From Haliscomenobacter hydrossis DSM 1100 (GTDB taxonomy: Bacteria > Bacteroidota > Bacteroidia > Chitinophagales > Saprospiraceae): DNA of 64,000 nucleotides. Position 1 is the first letter of the stretch; every line of letters begins with the position of its first letter. The notes below the pieces were generated by a model, which was not told where the DNA came from, did no database searches, and worked only from the letters and a program-made list of their open reading frames with translations. The stretch covers positions 7,317,001 to 7,381,000 of the forward strand of contig NC_015510.1 of the NCBI RefSeq assembly GCF_000212735.1, read 5' to 3'. A program made the position numbers and the translations under genes. Positions 63,497 through 64,000 of the stretch are shown here, one piece after another.

Positions 63497-64000
63497 TTAT
63501 CGGGAAAAGTGAATACTTTCTTTTAACACAAACAGGGCCTGTGGGCCTGTGCAAAAAAGCAAATCCAAGATACTCAAATTTGGCAGGAAAGAATACTTAT
63601 GGCCAAAAACTTGTAAGTAAGGACTGGGTTGGAAATACGGATCGCTGCTCATTTCAACCTTGGGCGAGATGCTGCGCCGCAGGTCAATCACGCCGGGAGG
63701 TGGGTCAAAATAGTAAGATTCGGTATAGTGGATCTCTTGGCGCAAGTTCAGCAACTTGAGGAAAATCTTCAGCAGCGCAGCATTGTATTCACACAAGAAT
63801 TCATAGCGCTTTTCTCCCCCCAGATACGGCGAGAGAAAAGCGGCATATTCTTCAAAATAAGGCGCACTGCCATAGGCATACGAAATGGCTTCCCACTGCT
63901 TGGCTTGCCACTTGGTTTTGTAATCTATGCGCACTTCCCAGATGGGTGTCTGGTGGTTTTTTCCTTTGACCAAAGGAACCGATAAACGCAACAAACCATT
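63497..64000 (-). CDS. WbqC-like family protein, C-terminal part (5' truncated by window)
   Basis: The frame is open to the window end; the stop is at 63497-63499, and about 167 residues are visible. NGLLRLSVPLVKGKNHQTPI, then VRIDYKTKWQAKQWEAISYAYG and SAPYFEEYAAFLSPYL, match the WbqC family (often linked to surface polysaccharide or protein glycosylation loci, reaction not established). There is no membrane segment in the visible part. The start lies beyond base 64000. It is upstream of the ferritin-VIT gene on the same strand, 22 bases apart. Confidence 0.85.
   Translation of the reverse strand, partial: NGLLRLSVPLVKGKNHQTPIWEVRIDYKTKWQAKQWEAISYAYGSAPYFEEYAAFLSPYLGGEKRYEFLCEYNAALLKIFLKLLNLRQEIHYTESYYFDPPPGVIDLRRSISPKVEMSSDPYFQPSPYLQVFGHKYSFLPNLSILDLLFCTGPQALFVLKESIHFSR

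Overview
The window comes from a Bacteroidota chromosome, most plausibly a member of the Saprospiria (Haliscomenobacter/Lewinella-like); the class is inference. The evidence is a SusC/SusD pair, SprB-repeat and HYR-type giant surface proteins with type IX secretion (T9SS) C-terminal sorting domains, a PorP/SprF protein, DUF3857 transglutaminase-like proteins, and several TAnnTTTG promoter -7 boxes typical of the phylum. No rRNA, tRNA, CRISPR array, prophage or complete conventional insertion sequence was seen.

Layout. 1-3.6 kb: 3' end of a SusC-type TonB-dependent transporter and its SusD-like lipoprotein. 3.6-10.6 kb: a 2311-residue HYR-like repeat protein with dockerin-like, cohesin-like and T9SS type A domains. 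11.1-13.2 kb: groES-groEL behind a good sigma-54-type promoter match. 13.3-15.2 kb: an ankyrin-like gene, a REP-associated tyrosine transposase (RAYT) inside a cloud of small palindromes, and a VOC protein. 15.3-17.9 kb: an AT-rich pair, an unclassified P-loop ATPase and a small membrane protein. 18.1-32.6 kb: a long minus-strand run holding an M20 peptidase, PorP/SprF, a 1991-residue SprB-repeat adhesin, a caspase-fold protease with an EF-hand-like loop, a papain-DUF4384 protease and an Asn-rich secreted protein. 32.8-39.4 kb: a methyltransferase, a secreted subtilase and two adjacent DUF3857 transglutaminase-like proteins, one without its catalytic Cys and His. 39.8-41.6 kb: a LytS/LytTR-type two-component pair. 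42-48.9 kb: a WYL regulator divergent from a CotH-like lipoprotein, a double SRPBCC protein, a beta-barrel gene fragment, a radical SAM/SPASM protein, a PKD lipoprotein and a GNAT. 49-53.5 kb: two M20 hydrolases and an amidohydrolase, probably for peptide and amide breakdown. 53.6-64 kb: orphan ExbD, TrmN6-like methyltransferase, a small HTH protein, a CPA2 antiporter, a DUF4846 protein, a beta-propeller glycosidase-like lipoprotein, a serine beta-lactamase-like lipoprotein, a membrane AraC regulator, a ferritin-VIT transporter and a partial WbqC-like gene.

How the parts connect: most products are secreted or surface-exposed. The SprB-like adhesin and its PorP/SprF neighbour fit the known T9SS type B pairing, and several secreted proteases and hydrolases suggest life on polymers or proteins.

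The most unusual theme is non-coding. At least six intergenic regions hold long inverted repeats whose arms are tandem 7-, 8- or 9-base units. The unit sequence differs at every locus while the architecture is the same. Two of these, and one further plain inverted repeat, carry a shared core, GAGCGRAGTCGARG, in the loop. The arms often run into the stop codon of the neighbouring gene. Together with the RAYT-linked palindromes, which show compensatory stem changes, these make intergenic hairpin elements the best candidate here for something under-described.
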